DNA of 64,000 nucleotides from Flavobacterium sp. CG_23.5 (GCF_017875765.1 NZ_JAGGNA010000001.1:3561001-3625000); one strand, 5' to 3'. Positions 1-9,393 are shown, counted from the first letter of the stretch. Notes: generated by a model from the letters alone, not told the origin. Translations and numbers: made by a program.

Positions 1-604
1 TGTTTGCAGTTATAGTGTTCTTTGTTTTGTCATTAATGAAACTTTTTGCAGAAGCGGTTAATTGCTGGTCTAATTTCGCTTCAGTATAGGCTTCATTTAG
101 TAAATTTGGACAAGAAAAAGAAGCGCAATTGATAGCAAAATGAATTCTTGGTTCGTCCATTTTTCGAAGTATTTCATGTTCGATTTCTTCTAAACTGTAT
201 TTTTTGTTTCCTAAAGAAAAGAACTTTTTACCCCATGGATCATTGATGTCCTTGATGCTTTTGGTTGGATAATTGTCTAAAATTAACTTCACAGTATAGG
301 CATTGTAAGCATTTATCCAATAGGAAAGTGTAGCGTTTTTAGACCACGATTTTGCTGGAACATTTGCCGATAGCTCATTAAGATACCCTTGCAGTTGGTT
401 GCTGTCTTTTTGAAAGGCTTTATAATTTACTTTTCCGTTTTTAGAAACGTTCTTTTGCAATAAGGCATTCCATTTAGCATGATTCATAGTCTGTTCGACC
501 GCTGTAGTAGTTTGGTATGCTGCAGTTGGAATTTCAGTATTATTTTTATTTTTTCCACAAGAAAGCAGTGGCAAAAGGAGTAGGGCTAAAAAATATTTTT
601 TCAT
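1..604 (-). CDS. DUF547 domain lipoprotein (partial, cut by window edge)
   Basis: About 200 residues are visible and the C-terminus lies beyond position 1. The N-terminus is a lipoprotein signal peptide: a basic start, a Leu-rich core and the lipobox LLSC with the lipidated Cys at residue 16, so the product should be membrane-anchored and periplasmic or surface exposed. The body carries the DUF547 hallmark blocks YWINAYNAYTV and HFAINCASFSCPN. DUF547 has no established biochemical role. The next gene upstream on the same strand ends 66 nt away, so the two may be co-transcribed. Family assignment is firm; function is unknown. Confidence 0.85.
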   Translation of the reverse strand, partial: MKKYFLALLLLPLLSCGKNKNNTEIPTAAYQTTTAVEQTMNHAKWNALLQKNVSKNGKVNYKAFQKDSNQLQGYLNELSANVPAKSWSKNATLSYWINAYNAYTVKLILDNYPTKSIKDINDPWGKKFFSLGNKKYSLEEIEHEILRKMDEPRIHFAINCASFSCPNLLNEAYTEAKLDQQLTASAKSFINDKTKNTITAN

Positions 605-670
605 GGGTACTATTTTTAAATTATACAAGTATAGACAGTGATAGAAGCAATTCCTGACAAAAAAAAGAAA

Positions 671-1543
671 CTATTTTATTAATGGATAGATTTCTTGTTT
701 TATAAAATCATTCGGAAATTCGTTTTCATCCTCAAATCCAAGTTCAATATCTCGTCCGTCTTTAGGTATGTAGTGGGTCTTGAAAATATAATCCCATATA
801 CTTAATGAAATTCCAAAGTTGACTCCATATTTGGTTGGTATTTTTTTACTGTGATGCCAAATATGCATTTTGGGATTGTTGAATATGTATTTTAAAAAGC
901 CGTAGTCCCAGCCCAAATTAGCGTGGTTCAAATGACCTATGGCTATAGACATAAAATGGACAATAAAGACATCTTCAAGGTTGACACCTCCAATAAGAAT
1001 GATTGGAATGTAGAGTATGGATCTGTAAACAATAGGTTCCATCCAATTGTATCTAAAATGTGCCGCAAAACCCATTTCCTTTACGCTGTGGTGGGTTTTG
1101 TGAATTTTCCATAAAAAAGGAATCGTATGCAATAAACGATGTACATTCCATTGAATGAAATCGCTAATGATGAAGAAAATGAATAAAGCCAAGGGTTTTG
1201 GTAATGTTGATATAGAAAACAGCTGAATAGTCGTTAATTCGAGCCCAAATACTTGGAGTACATTATTACTAAACTGTTCCACAATATTAGATAATGCAAT
1301 GAGAAGAATTAAATTGAGCAAGAAAAAATTGAAAAAGAGATAAAACAAATCTAGCCAGAAATCTTTGCGAAAAATAGCTTGTTGTTTTCGCCAAGGAAAA
1401 ATAATTTCGAGTAACCATACGAACAAAGAAATGGCAATTAATCCATAAAAATAGTTATCCCATTTCCAATACAAAATTTCATCAATTAAGTAATTGAAAT
1501 AACCACTGTAGGAGTTTTTAATGATTTCTATATATTTGTCCAT
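671..1543 (-). CDS. Sterol desaturase / fatty acid hydroxylase family membrane protein
   Basis: A 290-residue integral membrane protein with several hydrophobic segments (about residues 30-50, 65-90 and 110-130). It carries the eight-histidine signature of the fatty acid hydroxylase superfamily: HRLLH near residue 134, HKTHH near 147 and HIWHH near 228. In this family the histidines bind a di-iron centre that oxidises a lipid acyl chain or a sterol-like ring at the membrane. The substrate cannot be read from the sequence. The start ATG at 1543 lies 15 nt from the end of the broken gene upstream (1559-2363), which suggests one transcript. Confidence 0.85.
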   Translation of the reverse strand: MDKYIEIIKNSYSGYFNYLIDEILYWKWDNYFYGLIAISLFVWLLEIIFPWRKQQAIFRKDFWLDLFYLFFNFFLLNLILLIALSNIVEQFSNNVLQVFGLELTTIQLFSISTLPKPLALFIFFIISDFIQWNVHRLLHTIPFLWKIHKTHHSVKEMGFAAHFRYNWMEPIVYRSILYIPIILIGGVNLEDVFIVHFMSIAIGHLNHANLGWDYGFLKYIFNNPKMHIWHHSKKIPTKYGVNFGISLSIWDYIFKTHYIPKDGRDIELGFEDENEFPNDFIKQEIYPLIK

Positions 1544-1558
1544 GTAAGCGTAAGAGTT

Positions 1559-2363
1559 TTATAACTTTGTATACAGCCCTAAATTAAATGTGGGAGCTAA
1601 TGGGGCATTGTTTATTCCTGTTGCACCAATAATTGCAAAATTAGCACCCAATTTATCTTTTTTAAATTCATAATTTGTTTTTAGTCCAATTGCATTATAA
1701 GTTTGTCTGTCTAAATAAGATGCCCATTGTGCATTGTCATTATTAAATGCACTCTCTTTCGAAATAATATTTCTCGTATCTAAAACAAAAATAAGATGTC
1801 CTTTAGGAATAACTTCGTATCCTACTTCAAAAGTAGCCTTTAAATAATCAGAATAGTTATTATTCATATAACCATATCCAATATTACCATAATAGTACAT
1901 TTTTGTATTGCTTGATCCAATAGCAACATACGGTACTATTGTTGTGGCATTAAACCCAGTTGATAATCCTATTGCTTCATCAATTTTTATTGAATTGACA
2001 GAAAATGAAACTCCCGAACTAACTTTCCATTTTTTGTCATATATTTTGTACTTTAAACCTAAAGTAGTATTGCCAATTCCTGACAAATTTTGAGAGGTAT
2101 TCAAATTTGTATTATCATAATGGATAATTTTATATGGCACTATTATTTGTGCTTCTAATTTATCAGTAATCCCATATTCAGCATAAGCTTGAATTGAGAT
2201 CACTTATTTTTCCAAAATTCTCTACCTTATTTCCATCAAGTTGAAAGGAATTATAATTTAAACTTGTAAAACCAAGTTGCAGATAAGATTTTCCTTTTTC
2301 TTTTGTCCAAGGGCTTTGTGCCATTGAAATGCTGGTAACTAGAAGTAAAATTATAAATTTCAT
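1559..2363 (-). pseudogene. Frameshifted outer-membrane beta-barrel-like protein
   Basis: Two overlapping frames together make one protein of about 265 residues. The first part (2178-2363) has a signal peptide (MKFIILLLVTSISMAQ) and ends LNSSLC. The second part (1559-2203) starts only at a GTG and continues with QAYAEYGITDKLEAQ, then alternating hydrophobic strands, tyrosines and a C-terminal aromatic/Leu ending, as in secreted or outer-membrane barrel proteins. The frames meet near 2195-2205, where a +1 shift (one extra base or two missing) would join them in the order expected of an intact gene. Function is unknown. It could be a sequencing error rather than a dead gene, particularly because the next gene also carries a frameshift. 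Confidence 0.7.
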
Positions 2364-2480
2364 GGCATTATTCGTTTATTAATTTTTATGTTTTTTTACT
2401 ATCGCTATTTATTATTTCGATAAATTAAATTCTACATTTAAAATTTACAATAAAATGAGTAGTGTATCTATAACTATAAT

Positions 2481-3538
2481 TTATTTCAACAATTCAGGAA
2501 ATTTTTCAATTGCATTTTTATACCGTGGAATTGAAACTCCTTTGATATATTCTTCTTCTGGATGAAGATTTGCATAATTTTGATGATATTGCTCCGCAGA
2601 ATAGAACTTTTTATGTGCAACTACTTCAACAGCTATTTTATTAGAATATATTCCAGACTTATTTAATTTATTTATGTAATCTTCGGCTAATTTTTTTGTT
2701 CAAGATTATTATAAAAAATTATGGATCTATATTGTCTTCCAATGTCGTTTCCTTGCCCATTAACCTGAGTAATATCTCCTGAATTAAAATATACTTTTAG
2801 TAATTGTTCATATGAAATTTTAGCAGGATCATATAGTACTTCAATTGACTCAGCATGCCCAGTGCTACCGCCACCCACTTCTTCATACGTCGGGTTTAGT
2901 TCATCGCCACCTGAATATCCAGATATTACTTCTTTTACTCCTTTGATTGATTCAAAAATATGTTCGGTACACCAAAAACAACCTTCTGCAAAAACTACTT
3001 TTTCTAATTTCTGTTCAGGTATAAATTTTAGAGCTACTCCATCCATACAATATCTCAAGCCTGTTGGTTGAGGACCATCGTTAAAAACATGGCCTAAATG
3101 AGCATTACATCTGGCACAACTTACCTCATCTCTGGTCATTCCATCAGAGTTATCAGTACTTACAGCGATACTTTTTTTGGAATAAGGCTTGAAAAAACTT
3201 GGCCAACCTGTTCCAGAATCAAATTTTGTGTCTTTGCTGAAAAGAGGATTATTACAAGAAACGCAAACAAAAATTCCATTTTCTTTTATATCATGAAATT
3301 CATGCGTGAATGGCGGTTCAGTGCCTTGCTCTCTTGTTATTTTGTATTGTTCGAGGGTTAAAATATCTTTCCATTGTGCATCTGTTTTAATTATTTTTTG
3401 CGTCCAATTTGTATCAATTATTATAGAATAAGATGATAAAGTGGCAGCTAAATCAGTATTTTTTTTAGGGCTTTGAGTACAACTTAAAATGCTGAACGCG
3501 GTAAAAAGGGATAATAGTGTCTTTTTTAGTGTTTCCAT
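2481..3538 (-). pseudogene. msrBA: Peptide-methionine sulfoxide reductase MsrB-MsrA fusion, frameshifted in a poly-A run
   Basis: The product is a lipoprotein (lipobox SILSC after [15 protein letters not shown]) that reduces both epimers of methionine sulfoxide in damaged envelope proteins. The MsrB domain comes first, with CVSC and CARC zinc pairs, GTGWPSFF and the catalytic Cys in RYCMDG. MsrA follows with the catalytic motif GCFWC. The frame stops at 2687 inside MsrA. One extra A in the run of seven (2691-2697) restores the conserved tail containing FYSAEQYHQNY, and the restored frame ends at 2481. An upstream in-frame start at 3556 is a TTG inside the neighbouring gene, so the ATG at 3538 is preferred. 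The shift could be real, translationally bypassed, or a homopolymer read error. Confidence 0.85.
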
Positions 3539-3542
3539 TTTT

Positions 3543-3992
3543 CTATTTTTTTTCAATTTTCATCCAATTTGCATCGGCAGTTTTGATAAGTTTTTTTTGG
3601 TCTTTAAGCCACATTCCTTTTACTTCTGAATTGTAGTTTAAGTATAATTTGTTATCCACGATAGAGAATTGTTCAGGTTGTATAGGTGCTTTATGGTTTT
3701 CGGATATTCCGTAGGCACAATAACCACCATATTGAGGTTCGTAAGCCGTGGGGTTTTTCAAAAATAAAGCTTTGTTCTTTTCTGATGAAAAATAATACGT
3801 TTTATCTCCTTTAATTGAAGCGATAGATTTTTTCCCTATCACTGCTTTCGATTCTGTAAAATAGGCAACAAGATCATATCCTTTAATAGCCACTTTATCG
3901 TCCTTTCCTTTTGCTTCTTTGTATTTGGCGGTTTGTGCAAATGTTGCTGCAGATAAAAGAGTCATTACTAGTATTAAAATTTGTTTTTTCAT
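3543..3992 (-). CDS. Secreted YHS domain-containing protein
   Basis: A 149-residue protein with a cleavable signal peptide ([20 protein letters not shown]). The central GYDLVAYF and the later [17 protein letters not shown] are typical of YHS-domain proteins, in which the Cys-containing segment is thought to bind a metal. It is exported, probably to the periplasm. It sits directly upstream of the msrBA gene with a 4-nt gap and downstream of a DUF1223 protein, so a co-transcribed periplasmic redox or metal-handling group is plausible. The exact substrate is unknown. Confidence 0.8.
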   Translation of the reverse strand: MKKQILILVMTLLSAATFAQTAKYKEAKGKDDKVAIKGYDLVAYFTESKAVIGKKSIASIKGDKTYYFSSEKNKALFLKNPTAYEPQYGGYCAYGISENHKAPIQPEQFSIVDNKLYLNYNSEVKGMWLKDQKKLIKTADANWMKIEKK

Positions 3993-4010
3993 TTTTATTT
4001 AGTGTTATGT

Positions 4011-4790
4011 TTAATTAATTTCTTTTTTTGAAGCGGCAATTATTTTTCCATTGCTATTGTTTTGCAAGTACACCACAATCATAAAATCTGAAGCCTTCCA
4101 GTCACTTTTAAAGTCAAAAATTGTTTGATTTTCAGTACCATTAGTTAACGATTTGCTTTTAAAATCATATACAATATTATAACTTGTTTGTTTTAATCCA
4201 GTATTTTCTCCTCGCTTTATACTTGTAAACTCCTTCTTTTTTACTAGCGCCACGTTTACTGTTTTATTTGCAGACAAATCAGTTGTGCTACATTTTACAA
4301 CTAATTTATTTCCTACAAGAGTTATTGCATAAATATCAATTCTAGCGGGGTTTTTAATTAATAATTCTTGATTAACAAGCGTTTTAATCGAATTTTCATT
4401 GCTGCCAACCACTTGATATTTTCCATTAATTATTAATTGAGGAGTATAAATGGTACCAGAATTGAAATTTCGCGAATAATCTCTTTGTCTATTAGTAAAT
4501 TCAGCTCTGCTAAATGGGTCTTTCCAACCAATATAATTCCAATAATCAATATGAAAAGCTATCGGAATAATATTGGGATTGTTAGTTAAAACATATTTTT
4601 CTAAGACCCTGTCAGCCGGAGGACAGCTGCTACAACCTTGAGATGTAAAAAGTTCTAGAATTACAATTCCTTGTGAATCAGAATGAGTTTTTTTTTGAGT
4701 TTTAGCATTGCTGGTAGTGAAACCTGAAATGCAAAAACCAATGGAAATAATAATTAAAAACAGAGTTATTATATAAAATGATTTTTTCAT
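4011..4790 (-). CDS. DUF1223 family thioredoxin-like secreted protein
   Basis: A 259-residue protein with an N-terminal hydrophobic export segment (residues 5-24). Residues 43-62 contain ELFTSQGCSSCPPAD, the DUF1223 signature, with a CxxC pair at Cys53 and Cys56. The region continues in a thioredoxin-like pattern (FHIDYWNYIGWKDPF, YTPQLIINGK). The C-terminal third is beta-rich. Its role is presumed to be thiol redox chemistry outside the cytoplasm, but no reaction is established. It lies 18 nt upstream of the YHS gene on the same strand. Confidence 0.85.
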   Translation of the reverse strand: MKKSFYIITLFLIIISIGFCISGFTTSNAKTQKKTHSDSQGIVILELFTSQGCSSCPPADRVLEKYVLTNNPNIIPIAFHIDYWNYIGWKDPFSRAEFTNRQRDYSRNFNSGTIYTPQLIINGKYQVVGSNENSIKTLVNQELLIKNPARIDIYAITLVGNKLVVKCSTTDLSANKTVNVALVKKKEFTSIKRGENTGLKQTSYNIVYDFKSKSLTNGTENQTIFDFKSDWKASDFMIVVYLQNNSNGKIIAASKKEIN

Positions 4791-4925
4791 AAGATTTTGT
4801 TTTGCGTATTAAACTATTCTGAAACAAATTTATAAAAGTGAGGATGATGAAAATGTCATCTAGTTTGCAATTGCTGTTTTTTTATTTAAATATTAACATA
4901 TGGAAGAATTATGAAGTCACAATCG

Positions 4926-5528
4926 TTATACTTTTTTAGGAGTATAATAATTACTTTTTTCTAAATCTTCGAAGGTATCAATGTCATTTAAAATTTCTAA
5001 AAAATCGACTTTGGTAGTCATTAAGTTGTTTACCGTGTCTTCTAAAACAGTTTTTGTTCCCCAATTTTTATTTGTAAACAATGCGGGAATTATTTTCTTT
5101 AACCCTAATAAGTAATATCCGCCATCTTCTGCCGGACCTATCACTACATCATTACTTTCTAAATTAGCGAATGCTTCCTTGATATGTTTGGATTGGAGGT
5201 CGAATAAATCACTTCCTACAATTATGCAATTCTTATACCCTAAATGAAATAATTCTTGAAAAGCATTTTGCATTCGTTCCCCTAAATCATTTCCGATTTG
5301 CAGTTTTTTGTGATATATATTATTTTTCCAAATATCATTTTTAAGTATTTGATTATCATAAAAAACGAATTTGTCACATTCTAAACTCTGGGTCACCGAA
5401 AAAGTATGTTGTAATAAATCCCTATAAACCTCTAATGCTTTCTCTTCGCCAATGGTTTTTGCTAAACGGGTTTTTACTTTTCCTAATTCAGGATTTCGGA
5501 TAAAAATTATTAGTGCATTAGTCTTCAT
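4926..5528 (-). CDS. TIGR04282-type glycosyltransferase (DUF2064)
   Basis: A 200-residue cytoplasmic protein. The N-terminal IIFIRNPELGKVKTRLA is a nucleotidyl/glycosyltransferase loop of the DUF2064 group. IIVGSDLFDL and VVIGPAEDGGYYLLGL follow, as expected for a GT-A-like fold with a metal-binding Asp. TIGR04282 members are named after arsenosugar clusters, but no arsM or radical-SAM partner is visible here, so that role stays open. The start ATG (5528) overlaps the end of the rhodanese gene (5518) by 11 nt, showing tight coupling of the two. Confidence 0.8.
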   Translation of the reverse strand: MKTNALIIFIRNPELGKVKTRLAKTIGEEKALEVYRDLLQHTFSVTQSLECDKFVFYDNQILKNDIWKNNIYHKKLQIGNDLGERMQNAFQELFHLGYKNCIIVGSDLFDLQSKHIKEAFANLESNDVVIGPAEDGGYYLLGLKKIIPALFTNKNWGTKTVLEDTVNNLMTTKVDFLEILNDIDTFEDLEKSNYYTPKKV

Positions 5529-6012
5529 AAACTTTATTTCCTTTTTTTAAATATTGGCTCCATTCTTTATTGAAAGTATGAACATTATTGGTCTCGACTC
5601 CTTTATTGTCTATTAGTTTACCGCCATTATTTTTCCATTCAAAAATACCACCATAAAGATTAAAAACATTTTTGTAACCCATTTTGAGAAGTTTTTCTCC
5701 AATTTTTTCACTGCGAACTCCGATGGAACAATATACAATTATGGTTGCATCTTTATTAGGTATTTTCATAGAAATACCATTTTTATCAAAATGATCAAAC
5801 CCAACATTAATTGCATTTTTGATATGACTTACATTGAACTCTTTAGTTTCTCTAGCGTCCAATAAAACAATTCTGGCTCTTTCGGGAAGTTGTGCAACTG
5901 TAATGTAGGGAACCGTTTTTTTGTTTAGTTTATCTAGTGCTTTTGGAATAGTATTTTGTGCCAAACAAAGAGTGGTTGCTACTATTGTAAGTATCGTAAT
6001 CAGAAATTTCAT
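5518..6012 (-). CDS. Periplasmic rhodanese-like sulfurtransferase
   Basis: About 164 residues from the preferred start at 6012. The reading frame is open up to 6168, but the ATG at 6012 begins a clean signal peptide (MKFLITILTIVATTLCLAQ), and residues upstream of it are low-complexity. The single rhodanese domain contains LLDARETKEFNVSHIKNA and the active-site loop VYCSIGVRS, whose Cys would carry the persulfide. NLYGGIFEWKN is the usual rhodanese C-terminal block. Export suggests a role in envelope sulfur or thiol chemistry. It overlaps the TIGR04282 gene by 11 nt and is the first gene of this minus-strand run. Confidence 0.85.
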   Translation of the reverse strand: MKFLITILTIVATTLCLAQNTIPKALDKLNKKTVPYITVAQLPERARIVLLDARETKEFNVSHIKNAINVGFDHFDKNGISMKIPNKDATIIVYCSIGVRSEKIGEKLLKMGYKNVFNLYGGIFEWKNNGGKLIDNKGVETNNVHTFNKEWSQYLKKGNKVYED

Positions 6013-6492
6013 AGTGCTTGCTTTATATGATTGTATAATGTGAGACGAAGGAAATGCAAATTCCTGACAAAAAATATTGATTTTTTTAAATTTTTGGCTG
6101 TTAGTCAGATTTATATTAATTTTATTCAAAGATAATCGAACTTCAAGACGTAGGTATAAATTATTCAATTTTTAAGGATAATAGAAAGGAAGAATGTATT
6201 GAAATATTTATTAATGATATTCCTGTGATTTTAGCATGGGTAGTAAATAGCAATTTATTTGATCTAGCGGCTATAGCTCGAAAGGGGATATGAAAGACTA
6301 ATTCTTATGGATTGAAAAAAGAGAATTAAGAATACGCTTATTACCATCTCTTACCTCAAAACTACAACATACAATCAGAATGCATTGAAATCGTTACTAA
6401 AACAATTAAATCTTAATAATAGACTTAGGTTAAACCCATTTCTACTATATTAAATTCTATTGTGGGCTAAATGTGGACTAGGAGTAAAATAA
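6013..6492. other. Gene-poor stretch, probable remnants
   Basis: No intact gene was found. A plus-strand frame around 6145-6293 is open for about 50 codons, then shattered by stops, which looks like a decayed fragment. The stretch ends at the hairpin that marks the left border of the integrative element. Confidence 0.4.
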
Positions 6493-6532
6493 AAAAACCC
6501 TAACTTACTGCATTACAGTTGTTAGGGTTTTT
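6493..6532. terminator. Bidirectional hairpin terminator
   Basis: AAAAACCCTAAC pairs perfectly with GTTAGGGTTTTT around a 16-nt loop. There is an A-run on one side and a T-run on the other, so it can terminate on both strands. It lies just outside the left border repeat. A similar hairpin (18645-18680) lies about 30 nt to the left of the right border repeat. Confidence 0.75.
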
Positions 6533-6537
6533 ACTGT

Positions 6538-6550
6538 GCGGAGAAAGAGG
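6538..6550 (+). repeat. Left border direct repeat (putative attL)
   Basis: GCGGAGAAAGAGG occurs here and again at 18713-18725 in the same orientation; the flanks differ. The motif resembles the 3' end of several Bacteroidota tRNA genes, a usual integration target, but no tRNA folds at either place. Together with the integrase near the right copy it marks the likely limits of an integrative element. Confidence 0.5.
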
Positions 6551-6738
6551 TTCTTCCACCTACCTTAAAACGTTAACGTTTACTATACTTCCCAGAGGTT
6601 ACTTTTATAGGGTAATCCATAGAGTAACTCTCATTTTGTTTTACTATTAATTTATGTTAATATTTATTTCATGTTACAAATATATAAATTAATCAACCAC
6701 ACATTAAATTAGTTTTAATATTGTTCCAATGTGCTGTA

Positions 6739-6760
6739 GGGAATCCTTGGGAATCCCTCG
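6739..6760 (+). promoter_or_regulatory. Left-end GGATTCCC iteron pair (arm-type site)
   Basis: Two copies of GGGAATCC (the complement of GGATTCCC) repeat at 10-bp spacing and end in CTCG. The whole 22 bp is the exact reverse complement of 18524-18545 near the integrase. Sites of this kind at both ends of an element suit binding by integrase or excisionase. Confidence 0.65.
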
Positions 6761-6817
6761 CTATTCCTTATAAAAACTCAGAATTTTGCAATGTTAATTT
6801 AAAAATGTAAAAAAAAA

Positions 6818-6952
6818 ATGAGTAAGACAAGTATCGAGTGGACACAAGACAAATTGGATAGAGCACTATTTGAATATAGTAATTCAATATCGTACATTAA
6901 TCACACAAAAGCTTATGGTTATCAATTTCCGTTAGTTATTTTCAAGAAATAA
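6818..6952 (+). CDS. Small ORF, 44 residues, probably a remnant
   Basis: An ATG frame beginning MSKTSIEWTQDKLDR follows an A-rich leader and ends at 6952. A second tiny frame (6958-7038) follows. The residues look protein-like but match no family I can name. A decayed accessory gene at the left end of the element is likely. Confidence 0.3.
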   Translation: MSKTSIEWTQDKLDRALFEYSNSISYINHTKAYGYQFPLVIFKK

Positions 6953-7165
6953 GCAAAATGCACCAACGAGAAACAGACAAAGTAGATGTTTGTTTCCAAA
7001 CTGATTTTCTAAACGAATTAATTAAAGATTTCTTGTAAAATGAAAGACCAATTCTAGCAACTTTAAAAAAGCTTAATAAATGGGTTAATGACTTAATCTG
7101 AACACAAAAAAATAACAACTATTAGTATCAAAAATGGATATAGCACAATATAAATAAATAAAAAT

Positions 7166-7459
7166 ATGAAAACAAAAATTAAAAAACATGATCCAATTAT
7201 TTGGATGAAAGAGAAAACTCAATTAAAAGAATTTTTGGTAATGGCCAGAGAGCTTAAATTAAACTATATAATATATGTAAAAGACTCCGAAGGAATTATT
7301 AACAGTGTCTGGGCAACAAGTAAACAAGACCTAATAAGATGCTTTACTTTTTTTTCAAAAAATAATTATTTTGGAAGAATCGAAATATTAGAAACTGCAA
7401 TGCAATCTGGATTTGCAGATTTAGTAGATAATAATTTAAACAAAAAGAACCTATGTTAA
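7166..7459 (+). CDS. Hypothetical protein of the integrative element
   Basis: A 97-residue soluble protein that I do not recognise. It starts MKTKIKKHDPIIW after the A-rich sequence AATAAATAAAAAT and contains a likely alpha/beta core (YIIYVKDSEGIINSVW, then FGRIEILETAM). The stop overlaps the start of the next gene (7453) by 7 nt, so the two are translationally coupled. Its place inside the element suggests an accessory function. Confidence 0.65.
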   Translation: MKTKIKKHDPIIWMKEKTQLKEFLVMARELKLNYIIYVKDSEGIINSVWATSKQDLIRCFTFFSKNNYFGRIEILETAMQSGFADLVDNNLNKKNLC

Positions 7460-7911
7460 TTAACGAAAAAAAAATAGCCTCAATTCATGAGGCTGGACAC
7501 GCAATTATCTATCACATATACGGATATAATATTGATTTAATTTCACTAACAGATGATGGAAGCAGAATGGTAAATGCACTTAGCTATAAGCCGACTACCG
7601 ACATGATTAATTCAGACCTTAATATTTTATGGAATAAGATGGACATATACGGAATGATATGTTTAAGTGGCTATTGCGCAGAACTTAAATTTAAAAATAA
7701 AAGATTAAATGGACTGATGACAATTTCAAATCCGAATAAGGATCTTTATTTGGAAAATGATATTGACAGTTTAAGAAATGAGATGAAAAAAGGAAATGAA
7801 ATTTTAGGCAAAGAACATTTCAATGATTTATATTTTTATTTTAATCAAACTGATACAAGAAAATTTATTGGTAAAAAAAATATTTGGAATGCTATTGGTT
7901 TAGCCCCCTAA
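7453..7911 (+). CDS. HEXXH-type (M41-like) metallopeptidase homologue, truncated by IS insertion
   Basis: The first 147 residues are native. IASIHEAGHAIIYH near residues 9-22 is the zinc-binding helix of FtsH-like M41 peptidases, where two His and a Glu bind metal and activate water. LSGYCAELKF could provide the next helix of that fold. The ATPase half of FtsH is absent, so this is a small stand-alone domain of the kind seen on mobile elements. From 7896 the sequence is IS DNA, which adds four foreign residues and a stop. The original C-terminus probably ran on for about 20 residues into 9453 onward. Activity is uncertain. Confidence 0.6.
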   Translation: MLINEKKIASIHEAGHAIIYHIYGYNIDLISLTDDGSRMVNALSYKPTTDMINSDLNILWNKMDIYGMICLSGYCAELKFKNKRLNGLMTISNPNKDLYLENDIDSLRNEMKKGNEILGKEHFNDLYFYFNQTDTRKFIGKKNIWNAIGLAP

Positions 7912-7996
7912 TAATCGGACTTTAACATTTTAAGTTTTACAAACATACGCAATTAGTCAATATCTTTGTCTTGCAAGGAACAAACGAAGGCGAGTT

Positions 7997-9082
7997 TTAC
8001 ACCGATGTTTGTAGAAATGTTTCAGGCCTGGTCATTTCGATTTCACTAAAATTTAGTTCACCCACAAAAAAAGGCGGAATCTCTAAATTTTGCAAGGAAC
8101 TGCACTTCAGACTCGTATTGCCCGATATTTGTTGGTATGGGATTTTGAGTTTGAATGTTATTTTTCGTTTTATTTCATCTCTTTTTTGTTCGATTAGCCC
8201 TTTATTCCAGCATTCTAAAAAGATATTTGGAGGTAAATTACAAACTGAGGAATGTAGACGTTCATTATTGTATTTCTCATAAAAAATGGTCAAAACACCT
8301 TCCAATTCATCGATTGTCCAAAAATGAAAAGGTCTTAGTTTTTTTGCTAAAATAGCATGAAAACTCTCAATATGTCCATTTTCCTGTGGGGTATATGGAT
8401 GTGTAAAGACTTGATTCAGGTAGTTATCTTTGAAGAAATTTTGAATCATTTTTGCCGAAAATCGACTGTCATTATCATTGCGAACCTCAATATGAATCCC
8501 TTTTTCTAGGCAATTATTTGGTTGTAAATGATTTATTATAATATGTTCCCATGCCCTTTTAACATCTTCTTTTTTGATGGAATAGGCAACCGTCCAATGC
8601 AAAACAAGTCTGGTAAAAGTGTCAATAGTTGTTAGCACATAGCTATGCATTTTATACTCCTCGACCCACACAAATTTAATGTCCATTTCCAAAACTTCAA
8701 AGGGCTGACTTGGAAAAACCTTACGGTATTTTACCCTGGTTTTACTAGGCTTTTGATGTTGTTCCTTCAATAATTGTGCGCCTTTCATCAATCGATATAC
8801 TTTCTTATGATTAATATCGTAACCCATCAGTTGTAATCTAGTTTCCATTTTCCGATGACCATAATCTGTGTCGAGATCTTGATGAGCTTGCTTTATTTCT
8901 TCAATAATCACATCATTTGAAACTTCAAATTTTTGCCCGTACTTGTCAGTGTAAAAAGTCGTCGTAGAAGGACTTCTTCCTTGATTAGTCCGCTTGTTTT
9001 GATAATAATACTGGTGCTTGGTTATTGCTGAAATTTGAAATGCTACTTCTTTCTTCAAGCCCTGAAAAATGTAGCCTCTCAC
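7997..9082 (-). CDS. IS3-family transposase OrfB (DDE integrase core), copy 1
   Basis: A 361-residue catalytic subunit. An N-terminal HTH_21-like region (KQAHQDLDTDYGHRKMETRL) precedes the rve core with catalytic acids in EMDIKF, RNDNDSRF and NGHIESFH. The listed start is a GTG overlapping the orfA stop. The functional product is more likely an OrfAB fusion made by slippage on a seven-A run at 9090-9096 just before the orfA stop, as is usual for IS3. It cuts and joins the IS ends. Confidence 0.9.
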   Translation of the reverse strand: MRGYIFQGLKKEVAFQISAITKHQYYYQNKRTNQGRSPSTTTFYTDKYGQKFEVSNDVIIEEIKQAHQDLDTDYGHRKMETRLQLMGYDINHKKVYRLMKGAQLLKEQHQKPSKTRVKYRKVFPSQPFEVLEMDIKFVWVEEYKMHSYVLTTIDTFTRLVLHWTVAYSIKKEDVKRAWEHIIINHLQPNNCLEKGIHIEVRNDNDSRFSAKMIQNFFKDNYLNQVFTHPYTPQENGHIESFHAILAKKLRPFHFWTIDELEGVLTIFYEKYNNERLHSSVCNLPPNIFLECWNKGLIEQKRDEIKRKITFKLKIPYQQISGNTSLKCSSLQNLEIPPFFVGELNFSEIEMTRPETFLQTSV

Positions 9083-9393
9083 GAGTTCCTTTTTTTCTCC
9101 AAGGCGAATTTCTTTTTTAGCAATTCGTCTTTTAACTTGCCTTCAAGCTCTTTTTGAATAACAATTTCTTTGAGTAGCTTGTTTTCTTTTTCCAGTTCTC
9201 TGATTCGTTTAAGCTGCGCGGGGGTCATTCCATGTGCGAAGCCCTCTTCGCCCATAGTATCCATCTTCTTCTTCCATGAGTAATAACTCGCAGGAAATAC
9301 CGAATATTTCTCTAATGTAGGTTTAACACCTTGTTCTGAAGCTTCCTTTATGATCTTTAGCTTCTCTTCTTTGGTAAATTTTCTCTTTTCCAT
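9079..9393 (-). CDS. IS3-family transposase OrfA (HTH), copy 1
   Basis: A 104-residue DNA-binding subunit. A helix-turn-helix (FTKEEKLKIIKEASEQGVKP, then PASYYSWKKKM) is followed by a leucine-zipper-like coiled coil (RIRELEKENKLLKEIVI). It recognises the terminal repeats and regulates transposition. The stop overlaps the start of orfB. Confidence 0.9.
   Translation of the reverse strand: MEKRKFTKEEKLKIIKEASEQGVKPTLEKYSVFPASYYSWKKKMDTMGEEGFAHGMTPAQLKRIRELEKENKLLKEIVIQKELEGKLKDELLKKKFALEKKRNS

Noticed and set aside
7971..8355. Plus-strand ORFs inside each IS copy (also at 11184, 14397 and 48922)
   Set aside because: They lie opposite the transposase OrfB gene, have unlikely composition, and repeat only because the IS repeats.
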